A stretch of DNA of 64,000 nt, from assembly GCA_050084515.1 (NCBI GenBank), contig CM114273.1, positions 27,714,001 to 27,778,000 on the forward strand, written 5' to 3'. Below are positions 43,716 through 56,250 of this stretch, piece after piece (position 1 is the first letter of the stretch; the number at the start of each line of letters is the position of its first letter). The notes beneath the pieces were generated by a model. It worked only from the letters and a program-made list of their open reading frames with translations, searched no databases and had not been told where the DNA came from. Made by a program: the position numbers and the translations under genes. This stretch comes from Blasia pusilla (taxonomy: Eukaryota; Marchantiophyta; Marchantiopsida; Blasiales).

Positions 43716-45599
43716 TCATTTCTACTATCATCCCTTATTAAGGGGCGAAACTAGTTTAATGAATGTTGTTTTTCTTAAAAACTTAAATGAAGAAATTTTT
43801 GTCTTTCCTTCCCTCGTGGCCTAGCATCAAGTTCGCCTTTCAGTCCCCTATATATTTGCTCTTCTGGATTCTTCGAGTTATACAACGGAGGGGTTATTAT
43901 TTGTGGGAATTTAGGTGAAAAATTGGAATTATTTTAAAAATATGTGGCCCATTCAAAAAATTAGTTCTTGGGTATATTGAATGATTGGTATTAAAAAAAT
44001 TATTTCATTTAACTATTCTTCATTAGAAAGATCTCAAGAATAGTCCAAGATAGTAATTAAAAATTCTTCTCAATTGTTAAACAATAATTATAGCCCCTAC
44101 TAATAGCCCGTAATTTTCGGGCTTACATATGGCAATGGCACTTATTTACATTCCTTGGAGGCCAACTCCATTCAAGGTACATATCTACCTCTATGCTAGT
44201 TAACAAACATGATTTGGATTTCCGTCAAAGTGACATGGAGTTTTGTTCCAACCTGCCCCATGGTTAAGAGACCGCGATTGGACTTATTAATTCACTCACT
44301 CCCAGTTAGCATTATTATCTTGGTGCCGAGTCCCGTGAGAGTATTAGCATCTTCGTATAATTTTTTTCTGAAATTTTCATTCCTTGACCAACAAAATTGC
44401 ATGATTATTCAAAAAGCTAAGTAAGAAAATTTTCTACGTAATATTAACTAACTGGAATTTTGAATGAGAAATCTCAAAAATGTCATAAAAATATTAATAA
44501 TAGTGTACTTAATAAAAAAATGGGGTTGTTTTGTTCAACCCATCGCGGGCTCGCGTTACCGGTCTGCTCTCGCGAAAAAGTAGTAGGGGGAGGACATAAA
44601 TCCAACAATAAACGTGGCACACACGTAGTGAATTTCGTTGGCGCTAACAGCGCAAATATTGATTCAGCAACAAAGAATGATTTGTACGTCCTAATCACAG
44701 CAACTGCTGATGGACTGTATTAATCGGCATAGTCGTCACACTTCCCCTACTCCGCTATTACGGAGTAATACGGACCCTTTCACTTTGGAGGGACCCATTG
44801 ACAGTTGGAATTCCTTACTGGACAGCTAGCTAGCCTGGACTTCCTGTACAGCCTACCTACGTTGCCCTTTGCGAGGTGTTCGCCCTCCCCCCCCCCCCGA
44901 TCCTGGCAACATCACGTCAGACCGACGGATTCTGTGGTTCTGCCGTCGATGCGAACGATGAACAACGAACGCGGGAGATGAACGGAGTTCTCACCGTGCG
45001 CTAGGCGGAGTTACCCGTTCCGTCCGTCCGGTTGAGTGCAGGTGGGTGGAGAGGACGAGAGAGGGGAGGGGCGAGATGAATGAGGAGGAAGGAGGTGGAG
45101 AGTGAAAGCAAAGAGTGCACAGACAACAGATTTGGGGTCAGTTTGGTTGATGATCGCGCAGCAGTTTCCGTCGGTTGGTTTGGTCTGGTGTGCGCTGGGA
45201 TCATATTTTTGGATCGCAATTGAGGAGGAAGAGGAGCAGCAGCAGCAGCAACAAGGATCCCGGGAATATCTGGCTGTCTGGTGGTGGTGGTGGCAGCGAG
45301 CGGAGGGAGCGAAAGAGTCTGCTACTGCAGCAGTGGATGCAATGTTGTGCACAACAGAGGAAGAGCAGGCGACCGAGTGAAGTAGACAGGAAGGGAGAGA
45401 GACGGAGAGGGCGTGGGGGAGAGAGATTGAAAGAGAAGTTTGGGCATATTGTACGTTCTGTTCGGCCAATCAGTCAGTAGGAAAAGAAACGCAAGACGAG
45501 TGAGGAACACATCAGAAAGCTGAAGCTCCTCGTCAGCTTAGTTCTAGAATTTGGAGCGAGCAATCACTGAGAAGTAGAGGTTAGAGATACAGACGCGCA
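43716..45599. other. Intergenic and upstream region of the DUF7054 gene
   Basis: A fourth hairpin of the Helitron type (AGCCCG/CGGGCT, 44,105-44,123, with ACTAA at 44,099-44,103) is weaker. From about 44,880 the sequence becomes CpG-rich, with purine-rich and CAG repeats (45,236-45,252), as expected for the promoter and 5' UTR of the downstream gene. I cannot place a TATA box. Confidence 0.4.
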
Positions 45600-45633
45600 T
45601 CTACCCCACGTCAATCAGTCATAGTCGGACCGT

Positions 45634-45637
<4 letters not shown>

Positions 45638-45671
<34 letters not shown>
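45638..45671 (+). repeat. GA microsatellite in the 5' leader
   Basis: About 17 GA units, ~175 bp before the start codon of the DUF7054 gene. GA/CT repeats are common in plant 5' UTRs. Confidence 0.9.
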
Positions 45672-45672
<1 letters not shown>

Positions 45673-45845
45673 GGTCGTCGATTTGACGAAAAGGAACGGA
45701 GGACAAGGAAGAGGAATCAGAGATTTACAGGGATTCTTGGTCCAGGAGATGCGCGAGTGCGAGGGTGCGGACGGAGTTGTGATAAAGCATAAAATCAATC
45801 GGCATCCAGGGGAGACGGGACAATGACAAGCTGAAGGAATGGAAA

Positions 45846-47760
45846 ATGGCGTCAACCAGTTCTCAAGACGAAAGCAGCAGTAGGAGAGTTAATGTTATAG
45901 CGATGACTACACCCAATTTAAATGCAACAGCAACGTTTAAGGCAGGTATGCTAGATTTGGAGAGGCGGATGAATGCAGCAGGCGATAAATCTTGTGTGAC
46001 GTGCTTTGGACGCCAAAATTCCATGCACGGTGTGGGCGGGCCTTCGCAGGTGCAAATGTCAGGCAAGAAGATCTTGAAAGCGTTGTCGGCTCTCTCGTGT
46101 ATGTCCATGTCAAGAAGTTTATCGATGTCAAGTGCATCCTCCAAACGTGAACCGCGCTCCATAGAAGTCAAGGATCTTGCTCCAAAGAGGTCTCCTGCTT
46201 ACGAAGATGTAAGGGTCCTCTCACCGCTCATATTTCTCCCACGCACGCTTACCATCGATGAGGTTAATGAACCAAAACGGTTTACATCCACTTCATGACG
46301 CGCACATAAGATCACCTCTGACGGAGCTTTGGGATTTCTGCAGAAGGGCAAAAGCGACCATCGAATTCTGCTAAGAATCGTCATGTGGGGAGGGCCCAAC
46401 ACTCTGTTGCTGTTAGCACCTTTTGACGCGGCAGCCGAATATGTGATTGAAATGGTACTCGACTCCTACGTGCAGGGCGTGGGAATTCAAGAGTGCCAGG
46501 ATTATGAGCTTTTTTGCGCACACTGCAAATCCCCTGGTACGTAGATACTGTCCTTCTTTCTTACTTTCACACGCTGCATACCTTAGTTTTTCCTTAATAA
46601 GAGCCAGATCGAAGTATTCTTTTCCTTACTTTTCTTCGAACGAAGCAGTCATTGTACCTTCCACTTGATCTGCCGGTTCTCGACTCTGGCACCTCCATAC
46701 CGTACGTGGCGCCCTCGTCGTTGTGTGCTCGTTGTGGGGTACAGTCGAACACATCGAGAAGCTTCCTGTTAGAGCCGGTACTCGACCTGTCGACAAATTT
46801 CAACATCGGGTGACGCAGGGTCTCGACACTGTTTAGAGTCTATGAAGCCAGACAGTCTCCAAAGAGAGTACGTGAAGGTGAACCATGTGTGGAAGCTCCC
46901 GGAATTTTTTCTATTTTATTTTTATCGAACAGTTCTAATCTGTTGGCGAGGTTCGATTTACGTCAGCGTCGCACCAGCCTGTGAGACGCTGTGTGTGGTT
47001 AACGTGAGGAAGCAGATCTGACCCCTGTTCAAAAGCGTCCCAAAGCTTCCACCAAACCCACCCATCCCCCTGCAGACTCTATGCACATTACGTCTACTTT
47101 GAAGGTCGATATCAGGGATTAGTGAGGTTTTTCTCCTTAGAAATGCTCCTATGGAAATCGTCTGATCTGAAATTGCATCCTTCCAACCTTTCCAATCGTG
47201 TCTGAATAATGGGAGCTGTCAGACCGGATATAGGGTGCACGCTGTGGCGTATGCCTTCGTGCTGGAGCGGTGTTCAGAACTAGAGTCCTTGGAAACCTTT
47301 CAAACGTGCATGAAAAGCAGCTTCTGTTGCGCATAAATTGTATGGAACGATCATTCTGATGTGCGTTTTCTCTTGTGCAGCTCTGCATCCAAAGCAGCCG
47401 ATCGGGAGTGTGGGGTCGAGACATTTTCTCCTTTGTAAGAAGGGACCCGGGATAGTCGGTCCCAACTTCTTCAACAGCCAATCTCAAGTTGCCAAACATT
47501 CTCATTCTTCAAGCCATTCCCATCATTCCAGACACCAGCACTTGCACTCAAGTCATAACCACACCGCTCATGCTCACTCCCACTCACATTCCCATTCCCA
47601 CTCCCACTCCAACTCCAACTCCAACACCACTCGTTCCAATTCTTGTAGGTCTCTTAGTCGCTCTAGTTCTGTCCTGTCACAAAGTAATTTGGCCCACCAT
47701 CGACGGTCTCAGTCATGGTGGAACCCTGTAAAATGTCTGAGTGTTGGAGGCCTTCACTAG
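45846..47760 (+). CDS. DUF7054-type plant protein with Ser-rich N-terminus and His/Ser-rich tail (three exons)
   Basis: Exons are 45,846-46,208, 46,344-46,536 and 47,381-47,760, giving 311 residues in one phase-consistent frame. Introns use GTAAGG...TGCAG and GTACGT...TGCAG. The first ATG of the frame is taken. The N-terminal ~120 residues are Ser-rich and basic (for example SMSMSRSLSM-type runs). Exons 2-3 encode a ubiquitin-like DUF7054 core: RILLRIVMWG, then VIEMVLDSYV, then LHPKQPIGSVGSRHFLLCKK. This is the layout of plant proteins whose core reads LLLNVTVQ...LGSRNFFLC. The C-terminus is a His-Ser/Asn repeat (47,495-47,640) ending SWWNPVKCLS. No enzyme activity is known to me for the family. 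The family call rests on the core motifs; the 5' end and any UTR introns are uncertain. Confidence 0.75.
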
Positions 47761-50700
47761 ATAAACTTCTCATAGCTAGAAGCGATTATTTTTTCTATCA
47801 AATTAATCAACCTCTGTAACATAGGGCTTGAAACCGAGGAGAGCTGTGTTAGTACATGCTCTGCTGAATCTGCCACCACCCAGTGGTAGCCAACCGACGA
47901 ATGGATGTATTCTTACTAGCAGGATTCACAGCGAAAGGTCTACGACGAGAGTAAAAATATTCCAGTCCCCAGCGCTCACACTTCACGATCCTTGTACACT
48001 GAAGGAAAGGGTTTCACTGACTGTATTAGCAAACCGTGGATTGGCGGATGTTCGTCTTGCATGCGATACGGAGTGGCTGAGAAGCTAGACCAAGAAGCTT
48101 CGCGTTTGCTGAGAAGATGCTGGGCTGATGCTCTACCACAAGTTTGTACAGGGTTCTTACTCCCGCTTTCACTCTCTCCGTGGGGAAAATTGTTATCGAG
48201 TCGGTTTCCCGTATCGGGAATTCGACGTGTCTCCCGCTATGCATCAATCTCAACCGGTCGGTGAGTTTTTCTTCAGTATGGCCGACACCAGCTTCAAGGG
48301 AAATTCTGTCGCTAAAGATTACGGACAGAGCCCGAGGAAGACCACAGAGAGAAGGTATTAGGCATACCTCAGATGAATCAAGGAGGCACTGCCTTCAAGC
48401 GAGGGGAGTTTTGCCGTTGATAGGACAAGAAATGTCCTTTAGAAATGTAGGGATAATCTAGATTAGAGCAGCCTAGGATAAGAGTACGACAGGAGTAGAG
48501 TAGGATAGTTTAGGTTAGAATTGATGAAAGATTCAGCGAGGTTGCTGCCAGTTTGTGGACGTTGGATTTGAATCAACTGTCGAGGTTCGGCTGGGGGGGC
48601 AGGTGCCATCACTGCCATGGCGTTGAACTGGTTTTGTATCCAAACCGCACGGGAGATGCGTTGAAGACAGGAGCATTCGATGATCAGGCAGTCGTTGAGA
48701 AACCTCCATGGTACTCTCGATCAGCGGAAGCGATCTCGAGATGCGCTAACCAAGATGAATCAAAGGCTTGGACTTCATCCAATTCTCATTCGACTCGACT
48801 TCTGGTGTTCAGCCTCCACATGTAGGGATCCCTGGAGAGTCTTTTATATCTCTCCAGGAGCAAGCAAGTAGTGTTCCCGTAAGAGATCGTGATTTCAAAT
48901 GAATCGTGGAGTTTCAGATTCTGTGCAGCTGCCAGGCAGCCCAGATTCGCACTCGGGGGTGTCGCTACGGTAATCCCTCCCTCCGAAGAAAGCGAGCGAG
49001 GCGCCGGCACTTCAGTCTTCCTTCTATTCGTTCATCATCATCATCATCATCACCATCGATTCAGCCGGCATACTCTTCTATACGTTCCGGAGGAGAGAGC
49101 AACCCGCTGATGAGATCATATCACTCCTACACTCATACAGATTAAAGGCGAAGCTCACTGCTAGTGCGAAGGGCAGTTCCAGTACTTCAAGCGGTGCTTC
49201 CAATGAACTTCATCCATGTTAAATTCACTAATCTCGGCGCTTTTCATTAACTTCACGGATGGTTCCTCTTAATGTCACTCTTGGTCGGTCTTCTTACCAA
49301 GGCTGACCACTTAATTTCACCTGTTGCTCCCTCCCCTGGTACCCGAGTGTCTCACTCACTCTCATGTGCAGGACTCAGGCTCGCCCCGTCCTGCGATGAT
49401 CAAGAAGAGAGAGAGAGTGTGAGCTTGAGTATCTTTTTCAATGCAATCTTTTGAATGAGGGCTTGACCACATGTAGTAAGATTGCCATAACTGAAAAGCA
49501 ATAAGAGATAGACAAGTCCCTTGGTCTTCCTACATTCGGATGTGTTCTTCTGCTCGTTGGGATGTGAGTGTTCTTACTTGCGTTTGATTTCTTTGAACTC
49601 CTCCTCGGAGATATGAGTTATGGGATATACCCCAATAGTTCTCCTATGACCTTGCTGCATTGCTCTCGACTCCCTGTAATCTGACTGACTTCTGAAAGGT
49701 GCGGCTTCATCAGCTTCAGCATGACCACGATGGCACCACATCCAACTTCCGTTCCAGAGAGCGCGTGTTACAGTTTAGCTATGAAACTCCGCCCTCGACC
49801 CCTTTGTAGCCGAAAAGCTTCTTAAGCCTTCATTTCCTAACGATGGGTACTCACTGGATTTCGCCGCCGGCTTTCGCTTCCGCCTAACGAAAACCTACGA
49901 CTGTACGACAAGGTTCACTTCGAAGTTCGACCCCCTCTGACCAGGGCCAGGGTGTAGTGAGGGTATGGCGTTTAGGGTGGTGGAAGTTCGAGTCGACTGA
50001 CTCGACTCAGGGCCCCGTGGGGCCGTGACCCCTCTCCCTCCCTCCCTCTCTCTGGAGTCTGGGCCTCTCTGACTGACTAGAACATACTGAGAACCTTCTT
50101 CCCACTTAATCCTCACATTCGTGTGACCCTGCTTAGATTTGATGCCCGAGTCATGACCTCATGAATCTTATGATGAAATTCGCGAACGCGTGCGTCCGGA
50201 GTTCCGAGAGTCCGCCAGTCCGCCCGAGTCCCGAGGTACGTCCTCTCTGTGAAGCTTTCCCATCCACCACCCCACGCCGCTGTCACCGACGATTGCCTTC
50301 AATACGTCTACTTCCAGGAATCCTGGCGAGAATACAAATACACGCATAGAGATGAATCGCGTGCGCCACATGCCAGCCAGCGTACGTGCCACCCGCCCGG
50401 GGACACCTCGACCAAAGATCATGTTTTGCGAGAATACAGTAACACACCCATAGTGAATCATTATGGGTATATCACTATCGGTGCGGAACCGTGTGCGCCA
50501 CATGCCAGCAGGGGTGTGTGTGTGCCACCCGCCCGGGAACCCCTCGACCATAACTTATGTTTCGGACCATGTTCGCGGAGATCCGGGGTTACGAGTAATA
50601 CTAGCCCGGTTTAAAATAAGAAAAGAATTAATTCCCGTTTCGTTTAGAAGACGCCGGTGAAAAACTGCCAAGAAATGAGGTATTTCTTTCTTTGTAGATG

Positions 50701-51603
50701 TATAGAGAGAGGCCAAGTGCCTGGCCATCGATCATGTGCTTGCTCTGCGGGAACGTGTGTAGAAGTAAGTCGGGGAAACCTAACGCAAAGAACAATGGGG
50801 GGGAAACCTAACGCAAGGAACAGGGATCCTGACAGCGATTGGGTCATATGACGATGCAGCTGTGTGTCGGTCCAGCCTAATTCGCCGGTGAGCTCTTCGT
50901 CGGAACTCCTTACGAATCCGACGCGTTGACGATCGCAGTGGCGTATGGTTGAAGTTTGATTCTGGATGAGGTGCTCAGGGTGAGGGCTGATCGGCGGTCG
51001 TGTGCGCATTCTTGACGCTGAAGCTGCTCTCTGTCAGACCAGAGTAGCTGCGCGTCACCTCGTTAACAGCAGACCTGCGTCTGAAGGATCGGATTTCGGC
51101 TCGCTGATTCTTGGAAAATTGTGTTTCGGATCGAGGCAGTGCCGAATCCCGTTAAAGTTGGTGTTGGAGCGTGATCCTTGGAAGTTTGTAGGGGTTTGAT
51201 ATTTCCATCGCGTCAAATCTTCTCTCTTGGTTCTAAGAGTAGCGGATGATCAAGTTTTCTAATCTGATTTCGAGAGGGAGAGATATGGTAAACAACGAGG
51301 GATTCAATTGCCGCTTCGGAACGGTGCTAGGCGGCCGCAACCCGGCAGCCGACTCTCATCATCGAGTTAGAATAAAGCAGGCAATTCCGAGAAGTTTGTG
51401 GGAGGAGCTTGGAGATGCCGTCTCATTATGTTCAAGAGAAGAAGGCCGGAGGCGGAAGGGCTGAAATTTGCATACGGCTTCAGACTATCACGTACATTCA
51501 CGAAGAGCTGTGCTTAACTCGACTTCAGTAACGGGTTGCGGAGGGAAATTGTCGGTGGATTCCAAAGATAGCGGTGTGACTGGATGTGCGTGTGGCTTGA
51601 AAC
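47761..51603. other. 3' region of the DUF7054 gene, intergenic DNA and EXO5 upstream region
   Basis: Several short frames occur (for example 48,889-49,110, with a His run from a CAT repeat at about 49,027-49,047). None shows a domain, and overlapping alternatives are equally open. It contains the duplicated block at 50,329-50,560 and a short repeat of GGAAACCTAACGCAA at about 50,775-50,820. Confidence 0.45.
50329..50560. repeat. Diverged tandem duplication upstream of EXO5
   Basis: GCGAGAATACA...CATAG...TGAATC, then GTGCGCCACATGCCAGC, GTGCCACCCGCCCGG and CCTCGACCA occur twice (about 50,329-50,428 and 50,429-50,560). The GTGCGCCACA anchors are 132 bp apart. Confidence 0.8.
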
Positions 51604-54600
51604 ATGTTAGAAGCTAGGACGGATCAAGGGCCAGACATCCCGTTTGAGCTAGTTGATGACGACGAGATGGCGGCCATCGAAACAGCTTTTCTCCACGCTC
51701 AGCGTCTCAGCGCCGCTTGCCACTCATTACAGAATCCCAATGTTCCTTACGGTGGAAATTCTGGCCATTTTCCTAACAATCTCAGCGATGGTGGTGAATC
51801 GAGACAGCAAGCCTCCTCGGCTAGAAACCAAGCGTTTGCGTTGGTATATACTGTCACATCGTCTTTGAGTGGAGATGCAGCGCCAGTTCTACCTTCTAGC
51901 GCTCGCGCCAATTCCTCTGCAGTACCGGAACGCTTTTCGGAGTCAAAAGATTGCGCCACTCCTCCAGCTGACGTTGATGGTTCTCAGGGATCAGAGGATT
52001 CCAGGGCTTCGCACTTTGATGGACAGGAGCGAGTACTACAGAACTGGAAGATGCAAGCTTCACATCCGGATGAACATTCCCGTGCTGTCGATGGTGCCTC
52101 ACAAGTCTCCGATGGGACCTCTGTCTGGTCAACTGAAGCCCTTGACGACTTACTGGGACAACACTTATCGTTGGACGTTCAGAGACCAGCAGAAGAGGAT
52201 ATTGAAGACATTGGCAGTTCTAAATTGGCATCGAAGAATGCACGAGCCGAGACAAGACAGAGAACCGGCATAATATCAGCATCTTGGCTTCATCGGCGTC
52301 GCCTTAGGCGTGGTTTGTCAGTAACGGACTTCACAGCATCGGTACGTTTCCCCTCTGCACTTTTTTAAAACTTATTCCATTCATTCACATTTCACGGTCG
52401 GAGATATTGTAGGCATACACTAGAGAAATTCGAGCTCCTTTGGCCATCTTTTCCATCATGGGGCTATCGAGAAAAAATATAAAGCCCCGCATAGCTTAAG
52501 GTGACACATTTGACGCATATCTTCTAATGAAAGAGAGTGTTCGTCCTTCTGACCATGGGAGGTAAGTGAATATGGTTCATTCTCTCAAATTCGTGTCGTC
52601 CACCCTCTGCTTCTTCAGGAGTGGTGCGAGAAGCAAGTAGAGTTCTCAATGACTCGGGGAAAGCCGAAACGCACTCAAGCAATGGAAGCTGGAAGTGCTC
52701 GTCATCTCGAGCTTGAGGTGGAGGTGAGCTTTGCAGTGAGAGTTCTCGTACAAGTTATGGCACTTATTTCATGTATCCTCTTTTTTTCAATTCAATTGTT
52801 ATTTGAATCGGTGAAGTTTCTCCTGAACAGGTGGTGACGCGAGTGAAGATTGAAATTCTCACAAAAGAAGATTCGTGGGCAATCCGACTCTTGAACTTCA
52901 TTACTGGAGCTCGCCAGCTTCTAAGCGAAGGCCTCACACGAGAGCTCCCTGTGTAAGGGACTGGTTGAATCTCCTGCTTTGTGACTTTCGTGAACACGAA
53001 CAGTATGCCTCTCGTTTGGAAGATGGACGAACTAGAGGAAGAAATCCCGGAAAAGTCAAATTCAAAAGGCCGGACCAAGTTGTTGGTCCTTCTTCACAAT
53101 TGCTGTTCCCAACCGCACTTGAGCTGCAAATTGTCGTTGTCACCCATATTGTGTTGGTTCTGTTTGAGCTGGAATGTATTTGGAGCTTGATTCCGCCCAT
53201 GTAAGGGAACTTGTAAGATTCCGATTGATAAGTGCTTGTTGGGAAGTGGACTAGTTTATAATCTACCCTTTCTCTCTACGCCAAGATAAAGGGTGGTGTC
53301 GAAGTCAGTATTTATCATTGTGTTCTTCTTGATTTTCTTCGGATCATGACTTTCGTAGACGTGTAAGGGTGCTCAAGTTGAAGAGTGTTTCCAGTTAATT
53401 CAAGTCCGTCAGACATTTTCTTCTGCGTTTCCAGTTCAAGCTCCACAGGCTTCTTAAAGGTTCTATTCCGCAGTGTCGGGATTGTGGCAGGCACCTGGGT
53501 GGTTGGGATAATCGATGAAATTCGTCTCGTTGCCGAAAAGGGATTAAAGCAAGCCTTCCTTGTTGATACAAAGACTCGTAAGCGGAGGGCACCTCCATCT
53601 GAACCGCAGAAACGAAATGCAAGGTAGCTTTCCTTGAAGAGGAAGAGTTTTTTCTAATGGTCAATGGCTTGAGATATGAAGGGATGCAAAGTAGTGTAAG
53701 TGAAATCATGGCCATATCTGCACAATTTCCTTCATCCAATTTTATGTTTTGACGAGAGTGATTGGACTCAATTTCCTATCTTCAGGCTTCAATTGATGTC
53801 CTACAAACTGTTATGGGACACGATGGTGGAAACTGGCCTTCCTTTCGAATCATTTTTTTTACACTTTGGATTGCATCCACAACAGAATTTCTGTCAAGAC
53901 GTCTGCTTGCATGGCAACAACTTGTATCCCGAGTGGAATGTAAGTACACTCTTCAAAACTTTGCAGATCAATTTCAATTCCCATGGTTAGGCTCTTCCAC
54001 GATGTTTAGACATCATGTTTTGATGGTGAACTACGACATGTCTAGAAATTGGATCCAGTAGAGGTGATGTCCTAGAGGACATTTACGAGTTGGGAAGAAG
54101 TCTTGAAACTTGTCAGCCACGGGTGCCAGTTTTTGGACAGGTCTTTTGGAAAATATGCCCACAACAGTTTGCATTTGTTTTGCTGGATTTTTACAATGTG
54201 GAACAGTCGCTGACGACCTTTCAAAATGCGAGGATCGCAAGTTGGACCTTAAATTTTGGTGTTCAACCTGAACTTTTTCACTCCACAGGGTCATCCTTTT
54301 CTGCTAACGACTCTCCTTTGGTCAATCCTCTGGCTATGGTTCCGAGATTTTAGACATTCCTTTCCAACTTTTGCAAAGTCAACAACTTGCAAACGTTTCA
54401 TCATATCTCAGTAGATTACCATGTCACTAGTCTAGGGTACCCTAAACCTTTTGTCATTCGGGATGAGAAAAGATAGTATCGTGCTAAACCCACCTTGTTC
54501 GTGTATCCTCAGGTTAAGTGTCTGCAAGATTTGCTGCCCCTTGTAGCAAAAGAGATTCGGGCTTGTCCTACATCGCAAGATACTCTGCTTTTGAGGTAAA

Positions 54601-55020
54601 GCTCGTTGTGCTGTCATAGACCTATATTTGATCAATCTCTTCGTAAGTCTCTGCAATAGAATGCCCAAGAACACTAGAGATTCTTCGCAGGTTTGTCAGG
54701 GAGTCATGGCCTGTAGAGAGTCGGAGGTTGAGGCGTAATCAGCCTCACTGTGATGTCATCCTGAGTTCTGATGTGGATATGGGGGTGTGATCAACAGATA
54801 CGAGTGGCAAGGTGATTATTCATTGCTTCACGAAGATGAGTTTCCTTTTGAGCATGAGTGGCTGATTGGTAGATGGCAATGGCATCTCGAGTTTTGGAAA
54901 GGGCTTAGATCTGCGGCATTTGTCACTGAAGATGAAACCTGGAAGTGTAAGTATTGCTCTTTCGCAAATGTGTGCTTTGAAACTCAAAAGTCTGCTCAAG
55001 ATCCTCAAAATGATGGATAG
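51604..55020 (+). CDS. EXO5: Exonuclease V (EXO5), PD-(D/E)XK single-strand DNA exonuclease with Fe-S cluster
   Basis: Exons are 51,604-52,341, 52,619-52,723, 52,831-52,952, 53,474-53,623, 53,786-53,923, 54,059-54,140 and about 54,798-55,020. The first six join in phase with GT-AG introns. EXO5 degrades single-stranded DNA in repair; plant members are predicted to be organellar or nuclear. Conserved landmarks are LSVTDFTAS-EWCEKQ (first cluster Cys), KRTQAMEAGSARH, VVGIIDEI (metal-binding Asp), AFLVDTKTRKRR (catalytic D-x-K), EPQKRNARLQLMSYKLLWD and RYEWQGDYSLL. The last is WKCKYCSFANVC, whose three Cys complete the Fe-S cluster. The ~200-residue N-terminus is acidic and family-specific. The junction between exons 6 and 7 lacks an in-phase GT-AG pair, so a microexon, a rare intron class or a mutation must be considered. 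The EXO5 identity is firm; that junction is not. Confidence 0.85.
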
Positions 55021-55995
55021 AGTACAAGAGGAACACTTTTTCATAATACCCAAATTACTAGTCTCTTGCATTTTTCCATGTCTGTGATAGGCTTGACGCC
55101 TTCCTAAGCACAAGATCATCAAATCAAAAGCCTCACGCTGCCACCTGGGATTCTTGACAACCCACTTCCATAAGTAGCCCAGAAAACCTAGATGATATAT
55201 TCCTGCCGAAAAGAGTCGGTTTTGTGCAATGCACTCATTTTTAGAGGGTTAAATGAGGACCAAACTCCTAAATGGATTGATAATTTTTGTAAGACCTCCA
55301 GACGGATTGCCAAAATTTAAGCAAACGACAACCAGCTAGAAGCCAAGATTGCAGAATGTGTGGTTCACTTACACTTCTGATTGATGGTAACGTGTCCAAC
55401 TACCATTCCCATTTGCTTTGATGGGAATTCACCTCACTGTTATGCCTCCTGATCGAAGTTCGACACTGAGGTTCTCCAGCAGTTGAACAGCAAAACAGCT
55501 CATGAACACTCACTGCTCCAGTTTAGACAAAAAGTCATTTCACTGTGCACCCTCTCACTGAATTAGATCTGCACTTGAGATTATGCCCACACTTGAAAGT
55601 GCCATGATAACTGGTTGGCATGCGACCAGAATGGACGAAAGGACTATAGTTATGAATTAGACCATTTGACTCTTAGTGACTCACATTCCCTTCGGCTAGG
55701 TTATGTGATTCATGTCTGGCAATGACCAAGCCGCCATTGAGTGTGCACACTACCCCCAAGAGCAGATTAGGAAACAAGAGCTTTTGTGACCCTTTTTTAG
55801 CAAAGGTAAATGTTGCATCAAAGCCAATCCAATTAGGTGCTGAGTAGCAATTCATCATTGTCACCTCATCTGGACCAATATGATGTGATAGTCATTGTGC
55901 GTGCACACATTGTGGGGAAGAGTTACATCAATGGAAAGATTTGTATATATGCATACACTAACACATGGATTGCGCAACCTAGCAATTCGATTTTG
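55021..55995. other. Downstream of EXO5, no recognised gene
   Basis: Non-coding. A 63-codon minus-strand frame at 55,864-55,673 has no family I recognise. Confidence 0.45.
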
Positions 55996-56250
55996 TAACT
56001 CAAGGTAGTGTCTACCATATGAGAGACGATATATTGAGCTGCCCTATACATGTTTGGACACACCCATCTCTGTACGGGTAACTCCAGGTAGGATCTAGCA
56101 TATCCAACATAATATAATCCACTCCTCTTTATGCATTTGAGAGATATCCATCACCCTTCTTCCTGTGGGAATGAGATGAGCTTGATACCCAAGATGATAT
56201 AATCCGTTGCTCTATATGTGTTTGAGACATCCATCTTCCTTCTTTGTATG
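55996..56250. repeat. Three diverged tandem units of about 85 bp
   Basis: Units begin near 55,996, 56,079 and about 56,168. Each carries a TAACTC(C/A)AGGTAG-like start, a CTATACATGTTTG/CTATATGTGTTTG-like centre and a CATC(T/A)...CTTCTT end. Confidence 0.6.

Noticed and set aside
45011-45469. Minus-strand 152-codon frame
   Set aside because: Low-complexity Ser/Pro/Cys sequence arising from purine-rich repeats upstream of the DUF7054 gene.
47489-47731. Pro/Thr-rich 80-codon frame
   Set aside because: It is another frame of the repeat that encodes the His/Ser tail of the DUF7054 protein.
48889-49145. His-run and Ser-run frames downstream of the DUF7054 gene
   Set aside because: Both come from one CAT microsatellite; neither joins the gene in phase or shows a domain.
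55673-55864. Short minus-strand frame considered as a copia-type remnant
   Set aside because: No motif of gag, integrase or RT could be matched.
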